A stretch of 64,000 bases of DNA from Luzula sylvatica (lineage: Eukaryota > Streptophyta > Magnoliopsida > Poales > Juncaceae): contig OX326956.1 in the NCBI GenBank assembly GCA_946800325.1, positions 48,097,052-48,161,051 of the forward strand, given 5' to 3'. Position numbers and translations under genes: made by a program. Position 1 is the stretch's first letter. Every line of letters begins with the position of its first letter. The notes below the pieces were generated by a model that had not been told where the DNA came from, did no database searches, and was given only the letters and a program-made list of their open reading frames with translations. This document shows positions 47,211-59,429 of the stretch, piece after piece.

Positions 47211-47361
47211 TATAATAAAATTTATTCGGCAAAATATATAGTACTGTCATTTTATTAATATATTACTGTCAGTACTGTCAGTACTGGCCGACCCTATTAG
47301 TATTTATTAATATAGTACTGTCAGTACTGTCATTTTACTCGGCAAAATATATAAAAAATTT

Positions 47362-47782
47362 ATTCTACTCCAAAATGTACCCGCCGAATAATCCATTATT
47401 TAGTTATCACGTTCAATTATATTGATAATTAAGATATATAATTAAATATTCAGTAAAATTTATTCCAATTTAAGTATTCGAATAATTATTAATTACGTAT
47501 TAAGTTAACAGCTAACATGTACTGGTTATCATTTTAATTAAATATACTAATTATAACATAGAAATGTTATGATAAAATTTGGATAATTTCGATTCGTATA
47601 TTTAATTAAAATAATAACCATTACATATTAGCTGTTAATTTAATACATAATTAATATTCATTCAAATTCATAAATTTGAATAAATTTTACTGAATATTTA
47701 ATTATATATCTTAATTATCAATATAATTGAACGTAATAACTAAATAATGGAGAATTCGGCGGGTACATTTTGGAGTTGAATA
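47362..47782. repeat. Foldback repeat, arms of about 180 bp
   Basis: Left arm (CCAAAATGTACCCGCCGAAT...) and right arm (...GAATTCGGCGGGTACATTTTGG) are inverted copies around a ~50-bp centre near 47550-47600. One arm is also found at 57048-57215 inside the Mutator-like element. Confidence 0.85.
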
Positions 47783-47799
47783 ATTTTTTTTTTAAATAT

Positions 47800-48050
47800 G
47801 TGGTCTATAAAAGGCGCAGTTTCAAACTGCGCCTTTTCACCATGGCGCTATTTCAAAGTCCGCCTTTTCACTAGGCGCTGTTTCAAAGCCCGCCCGCCCC
47901 CCTTTTAATTATCTGTTCAGCGCGTAATTAAGAAAAGGCGCTAAACCATTCCCCGCCCAACAAAAAAGCGCTGAATGATACCCCGCAAAAGACATTTTGG
48001 TAATTATGTTCAAAACTTGGTTATTTCGTGAATTTTTTTTTCCAAACACG
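47800..48050. mobile_element. GGCGC-rich block and Mutator-like TIR relic
   Basis: Short GC-rich repeats (GGCGCAGTTTCAAACTGCGCC, a stem-loop, then GGCGCTATTTCAAAG and GGCGCTGTTTCAAAG) are followed by GCAAAAGACATTTTGGTAAT and TTCAAAACTTGGTTATTTCG. The latter matches the right inverted repeat of the element at 56961-57622. This locus looks like a decayed sister of that element. Confidence 0.6.
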
Positions 48051-48059
48051 ATTACTACA

Positions 48060-49010
48060 GTAAAATTCCCATTATTTTAACATTTAGTTTTCATTCTCGA
48101 TAGTGGTTACTAAAATATTTACTAAAAAATATCTTCTGAAATCAAATTAGTCGTTGGAATTTAAACTGACAATATTATTTTAATGTCAGTTTTAATGTTC
48201 ATTAATTAATTGTTAATTATGCAAGAAGTACTATTTAGTAATTATTTTTATTAATAATTATTGAGAATTAAAACTAAATACTAGAATAATATTAATTCGT
48301 CAAGATATTTTTAGAAATATGTTTTTATATAATTTTTTATTTAATGTTAGTTTTGTATGACAAGATATATAATAAATAAAAATAAAAATTATGTATATGT
48401 TAAAAAAAATTATGGTGATTTTAAATTAATAAAATAATAAAAAAAATGTTTAATAAATTTAAATATGAAAAATAAAGAGGTATTTTAGTTCAAAAAAATT
48501 ATAACACAATGAAATATCCTTCTTATAGGGATAATTCAAAATGAAATTTTGTTTGGAAGATTTATTTTGGATTTTTCCAAAAGTTAGGGATTTTTGTACA
48601 AATAAAAAGAAAATAGGAGTTTATTCGAAAAAATTTCATAAAATATATTTCATGTCATGTTTGATGTTTTGGCCGAATAACATAACTTGAATCTTGATCA
48701 ATCTTTTTTACAATTATTTCTATCTTTAAAAACCTAAAATATTTGATTTATACAATAAAAAAATAGTTTACATATTTGTATCACCCATCCGGTATGCAAA
48801 AAATTCAATTCCTGCAAAAATAATTGCAAATACTATTATTCCAAATTAAATACAACTTATTATTTATTTACTATAAAATGAACCCGATTTAATAACCATA
48901 TTGACCAAGTTAAATTTGAATTTGAATAATACATAAATTTGTTAATATTTATTATTTACACATATTCACAGAATCCCGGGACCCACGTGTCAGTTATCCA
49001 GTTTTTCTGA
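48060..49010. other. Intergenic, upstream of the capping-protein gene
   Basis: AT-rich. A stretch at about 48460-48620 resembles the MITE family at 5424-6003 in reverse (AAAGAGGTATTTTAGTTC versus CAAAATACCTCTTTATTT). No gene seen. Confidence 0.5.
48984..48989. promoter_or_regulatory. G-box (CACGTG) upstream of the capping-protein gene
   Basis: CCCACGTGTCAG lies 83 bp before the ATG. CACGTG is the core bound by plant bZIP and bHLH factors. Whether it is used here is unknown. Confidence 0.4.
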
Positions 49011-49071
49011 TCTCATTTCTTTTGCCTATCTGCTTTTTCTCGCGCGCTCAAAGCTCGTGGTTAGCTCAGCA

Positions 49072-51007
49072 ATGGCGGACGGCAGCGGTGACGAGGCAGA
49101 GGCGTCGGAGCTGAACGACAAACAGAAGAAAGGGATCGCCGTTTGGTTCCTCTCCAATGCCCCAGTTGGCGAGATCTCTTATATCGCTAAAGGTCTCTAC
49201 TTTCGCTGTTTCTTTCTCGCAATCCATTTTTCGGGTCGTCGAAACTATTTTCGGACCTGGAATGTTGGAAAATATATTTAAGAACGAAGCTTGATTTGGT
49301 TTACTGTACCACTGGTTTAGGATTCATTTGTTCCTAAATTACCCATTTAGCTCCAATAATCGGCACTCTAACACCCAAATAATCACGATTCAGTAAATTT
49401 GAAATTGAAAAAGTAAAATATTGCTTTCTTTTTTGTTACTTACCGATCTGAAATTAACAACACAAATAATTTATGCAGATATTCAGACCCTAATAGGAGA
49501 TGAAAAAATATACAAAATGGCAGCTTCTGAAGCCTTTCCAGTATACAATAAAAATCATCTCATCACGATCGAATTGCCTGACAGGAGTGGTGATGTGAGT
49601 TTTTCCATTTACAATTCTATTCTTTTGTTCAATCTTTTCTTCAATTATCAAACTTATGTATTTTCATCACATCTCTTTTCTCTTGTACAGATAATAATTT
49701 CAGGATATGGAGAAATCGATAAGAACCATTTTCTCGATCCAAGAACAGCTCAAGTTGCTACTATAGATCACGTCCAACAAGTACTCTCTCTCTCTCTCTA
49801 GAAATCTTCTATTATAAATTTGTAAGTCATTTCCTCATTTTGGTTCTAATTTTATTGTATAATTTTTGAAAATTTGAATTAGGTTTGCACAAAGCTGAGA
49901 CCTGCCACGGATGATGAATTGCCCTCTTCATATATAGAGGAGTTCAGGTAAAAATATTTAATTTGGTATAGTTATTACTTATATCTACAATATCTTATCT
50001 GTGAAATTACAGATCTGCCCTTGACGCTGAGCTGTCCAAATACGTATCTGAGGCGTACACGAAAGGAACTTGTGCTGTTTATTGCACTAATGGGAAACAT
50101 AACGAAGGGCCTGGAAATGATTTTAATTTTGTCGCCATTATTTCCGTTTCCAAAATGAGTCCTCAAAATTTCTGGTAAATTTTGTGATATTTTCAGGCCT
50201 ATGTTTTATAGGGACATGACTGTAAATATTTATGATTAATTATTTTATTGAAAATTTAGTAATGGGGGATGGAGATCGATCTGGAATTTTGAGTTCAAGG
50301 ATGAAACTCAACTCGTTGAGCTCAAAGGAAAAATTCAGGTTATTTAAATTTTGAAATTCTAATTCGCAAAAAAAATGTTATAATTTCGTTATTGTTAATT
50401 ACTTAGGTAGATAATTAATAAATTATTAACAGGTATGTGCGCATTATTTTGAAGAAGGAAATGTACAGCTCGAAGCTAAGAATGAATTCAACGATTCCAC
50501 CATTTTTCAGGTTATTATTTTATAATTTATTACCACTTATTTAATTTACTCAAAACAAAAAAAATTATTATTATTATTATTATTTTGTTTTATCTCATGT
50601 TTTATAGTCTCCTGACGATTGTGCTGTTCAATTAACCAATATAATTCGTCACCACGAAACAGAATATACTCAATCACTTGAGGTTTTATTCTTTTCAATA
50701 ATATATTTTTTATTGTTTCAAATAATCTACAATTAACTTTTAATCTTTTTATAATTTTAATTTCAGAGCTCATACTTACAATTACCAGACACGATGTTCA
50801 AGGTAACCAACGTTATTATTTAATTATATTATTGTATTATTACTGGAAAATCTTTTTTTGGGAATTAATTACGAGATTGCCATTGTGAAACAGGATTTGA
50901 GAAGGAAGCTTCCGATAACGAGAACTCTGTTTCCGTGGCACAACACGTTGCAATTCAATCTCACTCGAGATCTTAGCAATGAACTTGGAATTGGAAACAA
51001 GAAATAA
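49072..51007 (+). CDS. F-actin-capping protein subunit alpha
   Basis: Forms a heterodimer with the beta subunit and caps actin-filament barbed ends in the cytosol. Ten exons: 49072-49192, 49479-49594, 49691-49780, 49883-49947, 50013-50174, 50260-50338, 50433-50510, 50608-50682, 50767-50802 and 50894-51007, all GT-AG, giving 311 residues, close to the ~308 of known plant CPA proteins. Landmarks are PVYNKNHLITIELPDRSGD, LDPRTAQVATIDHV, the ALDAELSKYVSEAY helix, NGGWRSIWNFEF, AHYFEEGNVQLEAK, IIRHHETEY and DLRRKLPITRTLFPWHNTLQ. The start is the ATG at 49072 (MADGSGDE), which gives the expected N-terminus. No breaks seen; likely functional. Confidence 0.95.
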
Positions 51008-51289
51008 AATAATTTTGTTTGGAATTTTACTTACAAGCCCATCTTAATTATTACCGTTAGATCTAACCGTGTTATGAATTTTAATCTTGTTATATTCTAA
51101 TTGAAATGTATATCGAAACAATTTGAACTATTTTCTGAATTTGGAATTCGTGTGATTGATTGAGAACTTAGAAATAGTATCCAACAATATCGTCTCTAAT
51201 TATTTTTTTGCTCACATGCTTTCTTTTTCCTTTTTCTTTTTGTGTACCATTTGTTTTGCTAGTAATAGTCTATATAGATATCTTTAATC

Positions 51290-51934
51290 TTTAATAGTTC
51301 TAATCTCTAACATATCACAATAAGGTGACACGTGTCATCAGATTTTTTTTTTTTTTTTTTAATAGTTTTGTTTTTATTTTAATCCAAATTACATCCATTA
51401 TGGAAAAAAAAATATAATTGATCCCCAAATATTTTATTTATTTTGTATTATAATCTCTAACATATCACAATAAGGTGACACGTGTCATCAGATTTTTTTT
51501 TTTTTTTTTAACCCAAATTACACCCACTATGGAAAAAAAAAATATAATTGATCCCCAAATATTTTATTTATTTTGTATGAATTTATAATGATGGATCAAT
51601 TTCATGAACCCAGTTAGACCTATGTATGAAAGAAATAATGTAATTTGACCCCCAAAATAATCACAATATCTTATTTATTTGGTGTAAATTTATAATGATG
51701 GACCAATTCCATGAATGCTTATTAATTATAATGCATATATTCATAATGGACAAATTTTATGAACATTTATTAATTATAATTCATTCTATTGACATCAATA
51801 TATTTGCGACTATATCATGATTATATAATTGATTTTAAACGTATATGTGCGCAAATTCTATTTAAACAAATTATACAAAAATATGTAAAAAATAGTATAA
51901 AGTCCCGTGCAATTATTGCGCGGTATATTGCTAG
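51290..51934 (+). mobile_element. Non-autonomous Helitron (3' end at 51934)
   Basis: Ends CTAG followed by T, after a degraded hairpin (CCCGTGCAATTATTGCGCGG). The last ~150 bp match the Helitron ends at 14855 and 59426. A ~125-bp unit (ATCTCTAACATATCACAATA, GGTGACACGTGTCATCAG, T-run) occurs twice, at about 51303 and 51450. The 5' end is not defined. Confidence 0.7.
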
Positions 51935-52258
51935 TTGCAAATAACTTCGATTTTAATGCCTACAACATACAGAAAAAATGTTAAAATCAATATGTATGAA
52001 AACCCAATTTGAACATTATTGTACCTTTTATGCCAAAATCAAGTTTGTGGGACATCCGGACATAGTATATGGCCTCTATATCCCACAATATCGAACATTA
52101 TTATACCTTATTTTAAGGGGGAACTCTTAAATAACCCCCTAACTTCTTCAGAATTAAAAAAAACCTCACATTTTGGATATTTAAAAAGAAAACTCTCCAA
52201 ATAAGATTTTATTTTCATTTACCCCTATAAGCGTTAAACTTAACAATCAATGAGATTT
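51935..52258. other. Intergenic, no gene seen
   Basis: AT-rich. CCCCTAACTTCTTCAGAATT and CTCTCCAAATAAGATTTTAT at 52130-52215 resemble the MITE sequences at 5480 and 7210, so a decayed MITE end is likely. Confidence 0.45.
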
Positions 52259-52273
52259 AAAAAATCTTGGACC

Positions 52274-52452
52274 TGGTGTATATTCCTCTCTTCTATTTTA
52301 TTTATTTTATTTTTTTTCTCTCTCTACCGTGCAGCTCTATGAGTGGCTAGGCTCGCGGTATTACTTGTAATTATTCAGGGTCTTTTTATTTTATGTAATG
52401 ATACTCTTTACATTTAATAAAAAGTTAAAATGGGCTTTGCCCCTTCTCAAAA
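52274..52452 (+). mobile_element. Short poly(A)-ended retroposon (truncated LINE or SINE)
   Basis: About 180 bp ending in a poly(A) run, flanked by a direct repeat AAAAAATCTTGGACC (52259-52273 and about 52453-52467). The body has TGTAATGATACTCTTTACAT and TTTAATAAAAAG near the 3' end, like plant LINE 3' ends. It carries no coding sequence. Confidence 0.72.
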
Positions 52453-52469
52453 AAAAAATCTTGGACCAA

Positions 52470-53600
52470 TCTTGGATTTGAAGAGAAAATCATGTTTCTC
52501 CTCTTTGGTAAGTTAGTCACTCTTTTGGTGGTTAAAAATAAATTAAAAATAGAGTAATTAGATTAATTAGATTAATTGGGTTATTTATAAGTTTTAGAAT
52601 TTTTGATACTTTTGTAATTATTTCGAATTTTTTGGAGTAAAATAATATTTTATATTATTTAATAGGTACTTTTTAGTTTCCAGAAATTTATATTATTTTA
52701 GAAATTATTGTAGTACTTAATAATACAGTTGTATTATTATTAATACATTTATATTTTTATTAAGTTATTATTATATTTTCTAATAAAAATAAAATTAAAT
52801 AGGGAGATATGACAAGGGTCAAGATAAAAAAAAATGATTCAGGTTGTTTCGTCAGTGGGCTTGGCTAAACATCCTAAATCCATGATTTTTGACCCTTGGC
52901 CATGCTAATTATTTGGTTTGTTTTTTTTGGATATGATGTGTTGTGCAAATTTTGTCGAAGATATAAGAATAAAAAGATTGCTTGAACAATAATGTGTTCA
53001 TTAAGAAAAATATAACATTTGAGTTTAATTAGTTTTAACTATAGTTCGATGAAAATAAAAAGTTTGGGAGAGGGTTTTTGGAATTTCTATATATTATAGT
53101 AAGGTCGGATCGAACAAATACAAAAACCACATGTTATGAGAAATTACGAATTCGATCTTCATTAACATTAATTAATATGGAACATATAAGTCTTCTCCAT
53201 TAAAAAAACGGATCGGATCGAACAACACATAAGATTCATATACGAGTTATAATGATTTTTTTAGTTTATCTCATGTTTGTCTACACCTTCAAAAGTGGAC
53301 AAGAGAAACTAGGTATTGCGCATTTGCCTTTGGAGCCGCCATGGAATGATGGAAGGCATCGTGACTATATTTGGAAACATTCGCCAAGATCATATTTTTA
53401 AGTAAATATATATCCACTTAGCAAAAGGAATTAACGTGCATCATCCTCTGAGCTCAATGTCCAATCCAACCTTAACAAATAAGAACCTTTGTTAACATTA
53501 ATCTATCAAAAGTATTTACTTTTATGTCAATATTATATATTAGAAAAGATGAAATGAGATAAATTGGAAAAAGAAAAAAAGCCATTATAAAAAAGATAAT
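52470..53600. other. Intergenic, no gene seen
   Basis: AT-rich, with AGTTTGGGAGAGGGTTTTTGG at 53060 resembling the MITE family at 5500 in reverse. GATCGGATCGAACAA-like words recur at 53105 and 53212. No gene. Confidence 0.45.
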
Positions 53601-53601
53601 T

Positions 53602-53670
<69 letters not shown>

Positions 53671-53672
<2 letters not shown>

Positions 53673-53929
53673 GGGTTTCTATCATACATCCCTTTCCTTA
53701 TCATACACCCATTTTCAAGGGTATTTGGAGTAATTATCCATTTATGAATATTTAAGGTAAGATATCAAATATATTTATCAATTAATGTTTAACTAAATTG
53801 GAATTTTTTGTTGTTCATTTAAACAAAAATCTCCATAAAAGATAAATTTTATGATACACCCTTTTACAAATATAATTAATTGCTAAAATACCCAAAATAC
53901 CCTTGTAAAAGGGTGTATGATATAACTCC

Positions 53930-53931
<2 letters not shown>
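53671..53931. mobile_element. MITE of 261 bp inserted in a (TA)n microsatellite
   Basis: Left end GGGGGTTTCTATCATACATC; right end on the minus strand GGGGAGTTATATCATACACC. Both sides are (TA)n (53606-53670 and 53932-53976), consistent with TA-target insertion (Tc1/mariner-like). ATCATACACCC also occurs internally at 53699. Confidence 0.75.
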
Positions 53932-53978
<47 letters not shown>

Positions 53979-53979
53979 A

Positions 53980-54740
53980 GTGATTTAGATACCGACGCAA
54001 CAACGTCGTCATAGCACAAATCGCAATAAATATTTTTAAAATGCAATACCGCTATCTACTAAATACCTCCGCAATATCGCAGAATATCGATGATCATACG
54101 TAAATTACCGTTCAATCGCAATGGATCGCTATATCGTAATATAAAACATTGATTTACACTGAAAAAATATATAATATATATAACGAAATTTTGACAAGTA
54201 TTTTAATTATATGGAGTGAATTAATCAAGTAATAGTGCTCAAGTCATGACCCAATAAAATAAACATGAATGAAAGACGAGCGTTGAGCCGCCCTATATGA
54301 AGTAATTGCAATCCCACGCAAGTCTCATCACACAGGAAATGAAATCTCCAAAGTGTAAAGTTACTTGATTGTATCAATAATCAATACAAACTACTCTTTC
54401 ATGGACTATATTAATTACTATATTCAACTATAAGTCGGCCAGGTGATTATCTCAATTTCTGCCTCTAGTTCTTGCTGAAATGGAGAGCTTATCCACGTAT
54501 ATTCCATTATGCAAGATACTGCCTTAACTAATTAAATATTAACGAATTGTACTTATCTTCTTAAAAAATAAAAGTAGTTTGGTGGATACGGGATGATATA
54601 TATATTCATTTTTCTTTTTTTGAAATTTTTTGGTGGATGATTCATAAATCATAAGTCAATTTTCTAACAAAGAAAACCATACTGTGAATCACTGTCAATT
54701 ACTTACACTCTAATTAGTGCATTTAGTAAAATCCACTTTC
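53980..54740. other. Intergenic, transposon relic and promoter region
   Basis: AATACCGCTATCTACTAAATACC, CGCAATATCGCAG and AAAACATTGA near 54040-54155 resemble the CGCTATAGC-rich repeat at 60490-61330. The rest is AT-rich upstream sequence of the next gene. Confidence 0.45.
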
Positions 54741-54749
54741 ACATTTGGC

Positions 54750-54759
54750 TATAAATAAA
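54750..54759 (+). promoter_or_regulatory. TATA box of the desiccation-related gene
   Basis: TATAAATAAA lies 79 bp before the ATG, leaving room for a ~45-bp 5' UTR. Good position and match. Confidence 0.7.
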
Positions 54760-54828
54760 GGCTTCACAGTGTTCATCTCTTCACATTCACAATAACTTCC
54801 CTCTCAATTTCCATTCAAATATTCCATC

Positions 54829-55971
54829 ATGGCTTTATTTTCTTGCTCACTCCATTTATCTTTCCTTCTCTTAATTACAATTCCGCCATCCATTATTTGT
54901 GCCGGTTTCGGCATTTCAGACTCTATTTGTCCTTCAATTCCCCCGATGTTCAATGTGCACCAACCTTACAACAACAGACTAAACTGCGCTGCTAGTGCTC
55001 CCGCCTCGAAGGTTGCAGTTTCGCCAGGCGACATTGATCAGCTGCAGTTTGCCCTAAACATAGAGTTTACCGAGACCGAGTTTTTCTTAGTCGGAGCCCT
55101 AGGTGTTGGACTCGACACCATCGATCCCAGGTTAGCAATGGGAGGACCAGCTCCTATAGGTGCCATGAAAGCCGATTTGGATGATGTGACTCGGCAAATA
55201 ATCGAAGAATTCGGTTATCAAGAAGTCGGCCATTTAAGGTTTGCACCAATAATAATTGTAGTTTTCATGATATGAAAAAAATCTAATATTTTTTTTATTT
55301 AGGGCTATTATATCAACGGTTGGAGGATTCGAGAGGCCTTTGATTGACTTAAGTGCGGATAACTTTGCGAATTTGATCGATAAAGCATTCGGATATCCTC
55401 TCAATCCTCCCTTCAATCCCTACCTCAACAGTATTAACTATCTTCTGGCATCCTATGTAGTTCCCTATTTGGGCATTAACGGATACACCGGCGCCAACGC
55501 AAATATCGAAGGCTTTGCTACAAGAAGGGTATGTATTATACGTTTTTGTCTTGAAACAACAACTTATTATCATGATAAATTTGGGATTTCTTTCAGCTTA
55601 TTGCCGGATTGCTAGCAGTCGAGTCAGCACAGGACGCAATAATCAGAGCTCTCCTTTACGAAAAGAAAGACGAGGTCGTCTTCCCATACGAATACACCGT
55701 ATCTGAATTTACTATTCAAATTTCGAATCTAAGAAATCAATTAGGGATGTGCGGTAACAAGGACGAAGGTCTAGTGGTGCCGCGTCAGCTCGGGGCAGAA
55801 AGGAAAACTTGTTCTAATATTATCTCTGCTGATCTCAGCTCGATTTCTTACACGCGAACCCCAGCTGAAATCCTTCGAGTATTGTATCTGACTGGAGATG
55901 AGCATGTTTCAGGTGGATTTTTCCCGAACGGGGGAAACGGGGAGGTCGCAAGAACATATCTCTCTCCTTGA
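54829..55971 (+). CDS. Desiccation-related protein PCC13-62-like (ferritin-like fold)
   Basis: Three exons, 54829-55238, 55303-55528 and 55597-55971, give 336 residues. The N-terminus MALFSCSLHLSFLLLITIPP is a signal peptide, so it is probably secreted. Residues ~75-235 form a Ferritin_2-type four-helix domain: LQFALNIEFTETEFFLVGALG, GGPAPIGAMKADLDD, EFGYQEVGHLR and LLAVESAQDAIIRALLYE. The Glu and His residues in these helices fit the family's metal-site pattern. The C-terminal part (ISNLRNQLG, KDEGLVVP, RTPAEILRVLYLTGDEHVSGGFFPNG) is typical. The prototype was found as a drought-induced protein in a resurrection plant, but homologues occur in ordinary plants, so this is no proof of desiccation tolerance. 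About 20 residues longer than the prototype, mostly at the N-terminus. Confidence 0.94.
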
Positions 55972-56011
55972 TTGAGAGTTCTGAAGAATTTTAGGTTTTT
56001 GTGATGTTTTG

Positions 56012-56017
56012 AATAAA
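56012..56017 (+). promoter_or_regulatory. Polyadenylation signal of the desiccation-related gene
   Basis: AATAAA lies 40 bp after the stop codon. Confidence 0.6.
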
Positions 56018-56079
56018 GGACATTATATTGTAGGAAGCTTAGGTCTTTTATGAAATATTGATCGATCATGTATGGATGA

Positions 56080-56950
56080 ATAAACTAAATGTTACAAAAG
56101 TATTGAACCAGATACCAGAGCCAGTCTTCCACTTTTGGAGGCTTGTGATCGATTGAATCAGCATGATGTCATGAGAGCCATGATATTAATTCGTGAACCC
56201 ACTTTTACATCCAAATGCCCCACTCAATTAACAGAGTTAACGATTACCACTTATTTGTACTGTAATTAACAATTAACGCACTGCACTTCAATATTAACAA
56301 TTTCTAATTATTAATTACAAATTTATAATGATATATATTAATTAACAGTATATTTAGTTAGCAATTTTTAATTACATTGATTATTAATTAGTAATTTGTG
56401 AATTACATTAATATTATTCCATACTTTAATATTAATATTAACAATTATAATTAATTAACTTTTTTTAATACTTCATTAATTATAATTTGTCATATATGGT
56501 AACTTATTAGCGAAAATTATTTCATTCCATATTCTTAACTACAATTTTGAAAACTTAATTAACTCAAAGTTACAATTAAATTTTTCAAAATTCACCTATA
56601 CCTTGTGATCCAATTCACAATTAATTCAAAATCTATTTACTTTTTGGGATTTTCTAGCCAATTATTCTTTTTGAATTTTTGAATTTCTTAATTCACGTAT
56701 TTAATATGACATTAATTGCATGCTTAATTCATAATCTCTTCACAATAACATTCACAATTACAATTTCGATCACAAAATTACTAGTTAATTCAATTATCTC
56801 ATTTCGTATCATACATAATTGACAGTTAATTCATACTACATTCAAAATTCAAAACTAATTAACACTTAATAATCACACCTAATTAATAGTAAATAACCAT
56901 ACCAAAAATATAGAAATTAACAGTCAATTAAATAAGGACATGAATTAATA
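56080..56950. other. AT-rich intergenic, no gene seen
   Basis: Dominated by TTAATTA and ATTAACAATTA words. No gene or element ends recognised. Confidence 0.55.
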
Positions 56951-56960
56951 GCACAAATTA

Positions 56961-57622
56961 GGAAATTTTTCACATCTAACCAAGTTTTGAAACAATATTC
57001 ACGAAATAATCAAGTTTTGAAAATAATTTTCAAAATGTCTTTTGCGCAGTATGATAACCAGTACATGTTAGTTGTTAACTTAATAAATACTTAATATTTA
57101 TTCGAATTCATAAATTTGAATAAATTTTAATGAATATTTAATTATATATCTTAATTACCACGATAATTAAACGTAATAAATAAATAATGGAGAATTCGGT
57201 GGGTACATTTTGGGTGCATCACTACAACAGATATGATTATCACCTACCGGCCGTCGCTATTAATGTATTTTTTGCTACGGCCCGTCGGAGAAGTCTTTCA
57301 GTGATGGAAACCATCGGAAATGGCTTTAGCGACGGCTCTCTTGACTTTTAGCGACGGTTTTTGCCGTCGCTGATACGTGGCGGACTTTCATTCACCGTAT
57401 GGCGTGGTATGGTTCCGCGCCTTTGTTTAATTTATATTTAACCCCATTTAATTCCTTTAGTCTGCCAAATGGAACGAAATTAAGGAAAGCGGGATTTCAT
57501 TCTCCGCCTGCTACAGTAAGGCGAGGTTTCATACCGCGCAAAAGACATTTTGAGAATTATATTCAAAACTTGATTATTTCGTGAATATTGTTTCAAAACT
57601 TGGTTAGATGTGAAAAATTTCC
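56961..57622. mobile_element. Mutator-like non-autonomous element, 662 bp, chimeric core
   Basis: Inverted repeats of about 96 bp (56961-57056 and 57527-57622) start GGAAATTTTTCACATCTAAC and differ at only a few positions. A perfect 9-bp CACAAATTA flanks both sides (56952-56960 and 57623-57631), diagnostic of Mutator-like transposition. The core joins an arm of the 47.4-kb foldback (57048-57215), a CACTA-type terminus (57220 on) with AGCGACGG-type motifs to about 57375, and a short GC-richer tail. No transposase. Confidence 0.88.
57220..57376. mobile_element. CACTA terminus captured inside the Mutator-like element
   Basis: CACTACAACAGATATGATTA, then CCGGCCGTCGCT, GGCCCGTCGGAGAAG and TTTAGCGACGG with TTTTTGCCGTCGCTGAT as a small stem-loop. 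Same family as the 28835 end. No matching second end. Confidence 0.7.
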
Positions 57623-57639
57623 CACAAATTAACCCCACA

Positions 57640-58316
57640 ATTTATGAAAAAATACCACAAATACTAATAATTACAAAATTTACAGTTCATGACACAAATA
57701 ATTAATAATTATAAAATTAACTACTAATTGAATCAAGAATTAATTAGCAATTCAAAAAATCAGATCTGAGAATAACGTGTTAACAAGATTGAATTTTTTT
57801 TAATTAATTAGCAATCCAAAAGATAAAAAAATCAGATTAATAATTATAAAATTACAATAACCATCATATCTGCACTAGAAAACAGACCAAATAAAGAAAA
57901 CTATAATTAAATCGAAAATGAAATGATTCAATAGATTTTTTAACAAAAATGAGAAAGAGCCCCCGATTACGAGTTAACAAAAAAAATCAGATCTGAGAAT
58001 ATAAAAAAACAGATCTGAAAATAGTCGAAAAAACATATCTAAAAATATTCGAAAAAACCAAATCTGAAATACGAATTAACAAAAGAATGAGAAAAACACA
58101 CCCACAAAAACAGATATGGAATATAACCCTCAATTACGAATAAAAAAAAAACCCTTATTTACGACTTACAAAGAAAAAAAATCAGAAAACCCTAACAAAA
58201 AAACATGAATCCAACCGAAAAACATCAAATCCACAAACAAATACCAAATCACCCATCGTGGCTTTGAGAATCGCCATCAATGAACGAAATCGGATGCATA
58301 TGTGTTTGATCGAGAG

Positions 58317-58377
<61 letters not shown>

Positions 58378-58780
58378 TGGCGGCTGAGAAATGAGGAGAA
58401 AGAATGAGGATTAGGATTAGGAGTTTATATATGGTTCGGTCCAAGTTTGAATTTTTTTGAAACCCGATTAACAGTTAATCCATCACACGATTAACGATTA
58501 ATCCGGATTCGAGTTAATTCAAACTAGCATCAGACCCTTATAAGGGGATTTTTTTGGGATGATTAAAATAGCTCCCTATTAATTCGTGATATCATACTAT
58601 TCAATTAGCATGTGCCGGAGAAAATAGGAAGGCATCATATATACTTTCTTAATTTAGTAATTAGTATACATAGGTATCAAGGCATTTCTTATTCGTTCAT
58701 GTAGCATGTAGCTCACTGTGTCTTTGTGTGTCCGTCTTTGAATACTCTTTTACCTGAATATTATTCTTATGTATAAAGTA
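57640..58780. other. Intergenic, no gene seen; (GA)n at 58317-58373
   Basis: A-rich with many CAGATCTGA and AAATCAGAT words (57760-58130). A (GA)n microsatellite at 58317-58373 is preceded by GATTTGGT/CACAAACA-type sequence. On the minus strand, CT-rich followed by AT-rich DNA resembles a 5' UTR and intron, but no coding exon was found. Confidence 0.5.
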
Positions 58781-58789
58781 GAGAGAATT

Positions 58790-59426
58790 GCAAGAATTCT
58801 ATGCCTCCACGTCACCAAGGACATTTGTGTAAAAAAAAAAAAAATTAATTTATATTTTGGTCATTTTTAGTTTAAAAAATTACATTTTGGTCTTTTTTTT
58901 ATATTTTGGCCATTTTAGTTTTAATTTACATTTTGGTCATTTTTATTAACATTTTGGTCCTTTTTTATTTACATTTCGGTCCTTTTTTATATTTTAATTT
59001 ACATTTTGGTCCTTTTTATTTATATGTTGGTCCTTTTTAGTTTTAATTTACATTTTGGTCCTTTTTATTTACATTTCGGTCTTTTTTTACATTTTTATCC
59101 TTTTTATCCTTTTTTTCTTATTTTACATTTGGTCTTTGTTTCCTATTTTACATATATATTAAAATTTGTGAATATGTCCTAATTATATTAATCGAATTTA
59201 GAAGCACCTGAGCAAATGCTATTTATACAAATTATATTAGAAAATAATATTCGTGATAGACTAATTTCGTGAACCTTATACATCTATTGACATCATGATA
59301 TTTGCAAATATGTCATAATTAGATTAATTTAGTTCAAACGCATGCGCGTTAATTCGCACAAGCGTTAATTCTATTTAAATAATTATATAAAAAACATCCC
59401 GCGCAATTGCGCGCGGATAAAGCTAG
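58790..59426 (+). mobile_element. Non-autonomous Helitron (3' end at 59426)
   Basis: Ends with hairpin CGCGCAATTGCGCG, GATAAAG and CTAG followed by T. The last ~180 bp match the element ending at 14855. The middle is a chain of ACATTTTGGTCCTTTTT-type repeats. TCTATGCCTCCACGTCACC near 58797 may be the 5' end, but this is not certain. Confidence 0.75.
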
Positions 59427-59429
59427 TTG

